Shown here: piece by piece, positions 58,947 through 64,000 of the stretch
Position numbering within the stretch: the first letter of the stretch is position 1
How the letters are laid out: each line of letters begins with the position of its first letter
Source of the DNA: Coffea arabica
Lineage: Eukaryota; Streptophyta; Magnoliopsida; Gentianales; Rubiaceae
Direction: 5' to 3'
Assembly: GCF_036785885.1 (NCBI RefSeq)
Contig: NC_092320.1
Coordinates: forward strand, 13,207,557 to 13,271,556
DNA length: 64,000 bases
Program-made: the position numbers and the translations under genes
Notes under the pieces: generated by a model
Databases searched by the model: none
What the model was told of the DNA's origin: nothing
The model's input: the letters and a program-made list of their open reading frames with translations, nothing else

Positions 58947-60648
58947 AGGGTTTGTTCGCAAGCAAGGGAGCCTAGGGAGGTATCAGTGAAAAGAAAACCA
59001 ACAAGTTCTTTGGCACACGCTTCTCTCCTTCGATAGAAGTATAGACATTTGCAAAATGCTAAAAATCATGTTCAATTCGAAGATTACTAAATTCTACAGA
59101 TCACATTACACATAATCACAGAACTATATTGTCGCTTGGAACATTTTATTTTATCTTCTTTAACAGAAGCTATGTCCATTCGAAGTACTGCAACCAGAGG
59201 CAAATTGAAAAATGGATAGCAATAGAATGGAAGTCATCGCAGAAAACTCTTCAAAACTCTTGGAAAATATTGCCCAACTTTTGTTCAAAAGCTTGAAACT
59301 GAACGAAAATTAAAAGATTTGCTGCTATGCCAACAAGAATTTGTCAATTGCTAAATTTTTTTCTCTTTGCCATCTTTTCATTACTTTATTGTAGAACCCC
59401 ATAAGTAGACGGGTTTTTCTTGAGATGCACTTTTTCATTTGTAGTGTATTCACTTAGAATTGTCCTCCCAATACACAACCAAATTCTCAATTAAATTTTT
59501 TAATCTTTTTTCCTTAGGAAATTGTCAGCTAATGTCTTTGGGAGCTTAAAGAATAAATTGGGAACAAACTTTGTAGTCAGAATTTTCAATAAGGCCTTTT
59601 TGTAAGTCACTTATGAGTCATGACCGGGGTTAATTTTATTACCAAAAACCAACGCATTATTTCAAAATTAGAGGGGTACTAATTGAAAATATTAGAAAAT
59701 ATCACAGTAGGTTTCTGAAATTATCTAAAAATATAACTGATTTGGCAACATTTAACACTTGTCAACTGATGGATGAGACTGTTGTTCATAGAAGATATGG
59801 ACTGCCACCGGTCATGGATTTTCACAACTCAAATCTACCGAATTTATGTTGCAATCAATGCTGGTTGTCGTTTCTGGAATCCTTAGATTTCATTATTTAA
59901 GAGAAGAGATCCAGGATTTCTTCATTTCAATTCTCATTCAACAGTTTTTGTTTGGGTAAGTTTCTCGTCGAGGTTTTTTTTTTCATAATTTGATATCTTT
60001 ACTCCATTCATGGATGATTGTTTTAATTTCTCTGCTATAGTGATTATTTGTCATATAAAGTTGATATTTTCAAATACTTTCTTGATCCTTTCACGTACGT
60101 ACATGGAGTATATTTCTTCCGATCACTCTGAATTTATCTCAACAGCCCGTTAATTTGATATATGTCCAAAACACTGATTTTCCTAAAACACCGTATTTCC
60201 CCCTTCGTCACCACTACCACCTCCTCTGCCGCCCCTCTCCTCGCTTTTGCCTACTACCTGCTACACCTCCCTCGCCCTTATTTTTTTTTTATCCCTTCTC
60301 CCTCCCTCTCCTCCACCTCCATTTTCCTCATTCTCCTCCCACTTTCTCCCCTCTTTCTCGCGATCCCTTCCCTTTTTCCCCTATCCGATTTGGACCAGTG
60401 GTGGGAGGGGGCGGGGATAGATAGAAAGATGGGGGAGGAAGGGAGCAGAAGGAGGAAAAAGGAAGAAAAGAAGGAGCAAGAAGGTGGCAGTCGAGGGTGG
60501 CAGTGGTGTGGAAAGGGTGAATTTTTTTTTATTTTTTTTTACCGTGGTATATTTGTTTGTTGGTGTTTTATTAAATCTTCTACAGCCAGAAACGCACTCA
60601 TGTTAATTAATGAATCTTTCAATTTGATCACGAGTGCAGCAAAATCAC
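58947..60648 (+). other. Conserved flank and upstream region of type B gene, unit 3
   Basis: As in unit 2, with the 28-codon ORF at 59227-59313 (one Phe to Leu change) and the C/T-to-G/A block from about 60208. Confidence 0.55.
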
Positions 60649-61158
60649 ATGGCTTCATTTGGCAAAGTTTATCTGTTTGCTTGGCTCTTGTGGGGAAGCT
60701 TAGGGGTTCAAGTGACAGGCAATGATTCCGAGATCAGACGTGTCTGCGACAAGACAGACTACTTTTACTATTGCTACGATTGCTTGAGTGGGAAAAAGGG
60801 ATTCAACAGCAACGGAGCAGACTTCGGTGGCAAATCCATCTTGTGCACTATTAATGCATTTGTCATCGTGCGAAGAACAACTTTAGAGTTTTCATTAAAT
60901 TCTACCGGACATTTTCAAGAAACAACAAAGGTCTGTCTGGAAAAATTTGACTCATGCATGGGTTATTGTAGAGCCGCACTTAAAGCATGGAGACTGAAAC
61001 GAAAATCAGATGCCATCCAGTTTCTTAATTTTGGTTTTGAAAAGTATTTCGACTGTGATAAGCTGATAACAGACCCCATCTCGCAAGAATATGTCAAACA
61101 ACTAACCAAAGCGAAAAATCTCATTGAGGTGTCTCTTAGAATTGTCGCTCTATCATGA
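60649..61158 (+). CDS. PMEI/invertase-inhibitor-like secreted protein (type B), intact
   Basis: 169 residues, same organisation as the unit 2 gene: signal peptide to about residue 24, Cys at 33, 42, 96 and 136 in the family positions, and C-terminal helix VKQLTKAKNLIEVSLRIVAL. It differs from the unit 2 product at residue 87 (Gly here) and 132 (Lys here). Unit 1 also has Gly at 87, so Gly is probably ancestral. Residue 85 sits next to NST, a possible N-glycosylation site (N84). Likely function is inhibition of a cell-wall or vacuolar carbohydrate-active enzyme; the target is unknown. Confidence 0.85.
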   Translation: MASFGKVYLFAWLLWGSLGVQVTGNDSEIRRVCDKTDYFYYCYDCLSGKKGFNSNGADFGGKSILCTINAFVIVRRTTLEFSLNSTGHFQETTKVCLEKFDSCMGYCRAALKAWRLKRKSDAIQFLNFGFEKYFDCDKLITDPISQEYVKQLTKAKNLIEVSLRIVALS

Positions 61159-61994
61159 TCAGCATTAGTTTTGCTCCAAATTAATTTGTAAAATTGGAGT
61201 GTATTATTATTATTATGTTAATGTTCATGGACTCCAGTTGACTTCAATGCTGCTGTATTATTCTTGTTACTCGATTTAGATTTACATTCATAGTATTGTT
61301 AGCAAATTTATCTGGTTAAGCGTGATGTTATTTAGTGGAGTCCAAAAAAAAAAAAAACTTCCACCTGATTCTTGTGTCGTAATTTTAGCTTGCCCGATGT
61401 AATGAAAAATTTTGCATAAAGGGTACAAGATTTCCCTTTACACTTCCAGAGTTTATCAAGAGAGAAGGGGTTGGGAAGGCGCAGGTGAAACGAGTCTTCT
61501 CATGAACTAAAAACAAAAATTTTGGATGTACTCTCCAGTGCCTTTTAGAAAAATGATAATGGTGAACTTTTTCAAATCGTCTATTAATGTATTTTAAATT
61601 GATTTGAGAGGAAAGAATCTTTTCATCAAAGATCATCCAAGATTATTACAATCTGTTAGATTTTTTTGGCTACATTGTTTTGATTAATATTTTGGCAATG
61701 TTACTGCGAAATTCCTTATGATTGTGGTCGTCTATATGGGTACATAGATGACCAATTCAAGATGGGGTATATCGAGAAACATTCCTTTGAGTAGAATCAG
61801 AAATTTTGGATGCTATTAGGAGTTTTGTATACTGAACTAAATGCCACAAATCACAGTGTTCCTTTACTTGTGCCTACTTAAGGTTTTGATTAAACAAAAT
61901 TCGAAGTTAAAAAAAGAACCAGTAATATAACTCACCATCGTTTCAGTAATAATCAAATTCTCAATGGTTGAGATTATAGAACGCAAAGGTTCTG
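61159..61994. other. 3' flank of type B gene, unit 3
   Basis: Non-coding; matches units 1 and 2 with more substitutions toward its right end (after about 61640), so the unit 2/3 near-identity fades here. Confidence 0.55.
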
Positions 61995-62259
61995 AGCTCT
62001 AATCTATTCATATGCATTGCACATAACAAAAGCTATGAATGATTTTGTCCTTGTGCAAGATAAGAATGACACTATGTCATTATCATTCAGCATTCAACTT
62101 CAATAAGTATTAAACTTGAATTAATTTTTTGTTATTTTTTTCGAAAAGGAAATAAAAACACAATGCCTTTAGATATTACTAAATCGATGCAATATATCTA
62201 ATCACCATGAATTTCTAAGACTCCAACCTTGGTAACTTTTGCAATTTATTTGAAATACA

Positions 62260-62518
62260 ATGTTGAGAATTGCCCTTTTATCCTTCTTTTGCTGCCTCAT
62301 GGCTGCCCCATACCTATAAAATGTGAATAACCAAAATTTGTTCGAAAACACAGCGATTTGACTGTTGCTTTATTTGCATCCGAGGTGATGATAATCGCGA
62401 TAAAGAGGATAAAAAAGGGCTTGCAAGACAATCAATAACTTGTTCCGGGGTACAAACATTATACGTTCATAATGATTTCGACAACTTGTACTCTTACTTG
62501 CACAAAAGGAAAAAATAA
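62260..62518 (+). pseudogene. PMEI type A fragment, unit 4 (17-bp deletion, stop)
   Basis: MLRIALLSFFCCLMAAPYL then TAA, and a 17-bp deletion after AATGTGA removes the codons before LITKIC and shifts the frame. Later blocks (GTTCCGGGGTACAAAC) keep the longer G-run absent from units 2 and 3. Confidence 0.82.
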
Positions 62519-64000
62519 AGGGTTTGTTCCCAAGCAAGGGAGTCTAGGGAGTATTAATGAAAAGAAAACCAGCAAGTTTTTTGGCACACGCTTGTCTCCT
62601 TCGATAGAAGTATAGACATTTGCAAACTGCTAAAAATCACATTCAATTCGAGGATTACTAAATTCTACATATCACATTACACATAATCACAAAACTATAT
62701 TGTCGCTTGGAACTTTTTATTTTAACATAAGCTATGTCCATTCGAAGTACTGCAACCAGAGGCAAATTGAAAAGTGGACAGCAAAAGAATGGAAGTCATC
62801 GCAAAAAACACTTCAAAACTCTTGGAAAATATTGCCCAACTTTTGTTCAAATGCTTCAAACTGAACGAAAATTAAAAGATTTGCTAATATGCCAACAAGA
62901 ATTTGTCATTGCTAAATTTTTTCTCTTTGCTATCTTTTCGTTACTTTATTGTAGAACCCCATAAGTAGACGGGTTTTTCTTGAGACGCATTTTTTCATTT
63001 GTAGTGTATATACTTAGAATTGTGCTCCCAATACACAACCAAATTCTCAATTAAACTTTTTAATTTTTTTTCCCTATGAAATTGTCAGCTAATGTCTTTG
63101 GGAGCTCAAAGAATAAATTGGGAACAAACTTTGTCGTCAAAATTTTCAATCTTATGAGTCATGACAGGGGTTAATTTTATTACCAAAAACCAACATATTA
63201 TTTCAAAATTAGAGGGGTACTAAGTGAAAATATCAGAAAACATCACAGTAGGTTTTTGAAATTATCACAGTAGGTTTTTGAAAGTACCTAAAAATATAAC
63301 TGATTTGGCAACGTCTAACACTTGTCAACTAATGGATGAGACTCTTGTTTAAAGAAGATATGGACTACCACCAGTCTTGTATTTTCACAACTCAAACCGA
63401 CCGAATTTATGTTGCAATCAATTGCTGGTTGTCGTTTCTGGAAGCCTTGGATTTCATTATTTAAGAGAAGGGGTCCAGGAGTTCTTCATTTCAATTCTCG
63501 TTCAACAGTTTTTGTTTGGGTAAGTTTCTCTTCGATGTTTTTTTCATAATTTGCTCTCTTTACTCTATTCATGGATGATTGTTTTAATGTCTCTGCTATA
63601 GTGATTATTTGTCATGTAAAGTTGATGTATTCAAATATTTTCTTGATCCTTTCACATATGTACATGGAGTATACTTCTTTCGATCACTATGAATTTATCT
63701 CGAGCCCCTTAATTTGATATATGTCCGGAACACTGATTTCCTAAAACACCATATTTCCCCCTCTCTCACCACTACCACCTCCTTTGCCACCCATCAGGAA
63801 TAGCCATTCTCAAATCTCACCCTTTCCTCTTTCCTCTCCTTCTTTTTCTTCTGCCTCTGACCATATCCGTGACGCCATCCTCTTCACTTCCTTCCTCGTT
63901 GACCTAACCCGCCATCCGTCCTCCTTCCTCTTGCCTACTACCTACTACACTCCTCACTCTCTCTCATTTTTTTTATCCCTTCTCCCTCCCTCTCCTCCGC
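62519..64000 (+). other. Conserved flank in unit 4
   Basis: Contains the 28-codon ORF at 62789-62875 with three substitutions, and a small tandem duplication (ATCACAGTAGGTTTTTGAAA twice, 63241-63285). No other gene before the window ends. Confidence 0.55.

Larger units (their letters stand above)
58369..61994 (+). repeat. Tandem unit 3 of the PMEI array (3,626 bp)
   Basis: Nearly identical to unit 2 over its whole length by eye, with scattered single-base changes and a shorter (ATT)n. Confidence 0.92.
61995..64000 (+). repeat. Tandem unit 4 of the PMEI array, cut by the window end
   Basis: More divergent than units 2 and 3 and in several positions closer to unit 1. It reaches the pyrimidine-rich block, where its sequence differs (insertion after CCTTTGCCACCCATCAGG at about 63781). 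The type B gene would lie beyond the window. Confidence 0.88.

Overview
The window reads as plant nuclear DNA, most likely a eudicot: spliced gene remnants with plant-type introns, a plant tetraspanin, plant PMEI/invertase-inhibitor genes, ureidoglycolate amidohydrolase and kinesin-5 pieces, and a heavy load of plant transposons (Helitron, hAT, Mutator-like MITE, Ty3/gypsy, solo LTRs). Terminal-repeat retrotransposons carrying only gag, as here, were described with coffee as a prominent example, but I would not name a species from this. Very few genes look intact: one tetraspanin-like gene (20303-21091) and two near-identical PMEI-like genes (57019-57528 and 60649-61158). Almost everything else is a mobile element or a broken gene.

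Layout. 0.9-2.2 kb: minus-strand fragment of a signal peptide peptidase gene. 3.7-9.0 kb: a Helitron with an 11-exon fragment of kinesin-5. 9.0-14.9 kb: a second Helitron-type segment with same-strand fragments of a PBS1-like kinase, UDP-glucose pyrophosphorylase, ureidoglycolate amidohydrolase and telomerase reverse transcriptase. 15.0-18.9 kb: a hAT transposon with perfect 8-bp target duplication and only the 3' end of its transposase. 19-21 kb: F-box remnant and the tetraspanin-like gene. 22.6 kb onward: a PMEI-family cluster, all on the plus strand, shot through with transposons.

In the cluster, a 3.46-kb gag-only element (24051-27509) sits in a copy of the sequence that also flanks the tandem PMEI units. 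A 9.37-kb Tat-like gypsy element with an antisense extra ORF (30478-39845) splits a PMEI coding region. Two nested, oppositely oriented solo LTRs of one family (42407-49068 and, inside it, 45385-48246) split another. From 50.7 kb to the end there are three and a half tandem ~3.6-kb units, each with a dead 'type A' PMEI fragment followed by a 'type B' PMEI gene; units 2 and 3 are almost identical and carry the two intact genes.

Most element borders were fixed by reading target-site duplications directly: TCTTTTAG (hAT), CCTAG (gag-only element), GAGAC/AAGAC (gypsy), TCAAA and CTTAG (solo LTRs), CCCAA/CCCGA (small solo LTR), CAAAAACA and GTGTAAAC (two hAT-type MITEs). Three borders were checked against an uninterrupted sequence in the tandem array, and two against the PMEI reading frame that resumes on the far side.
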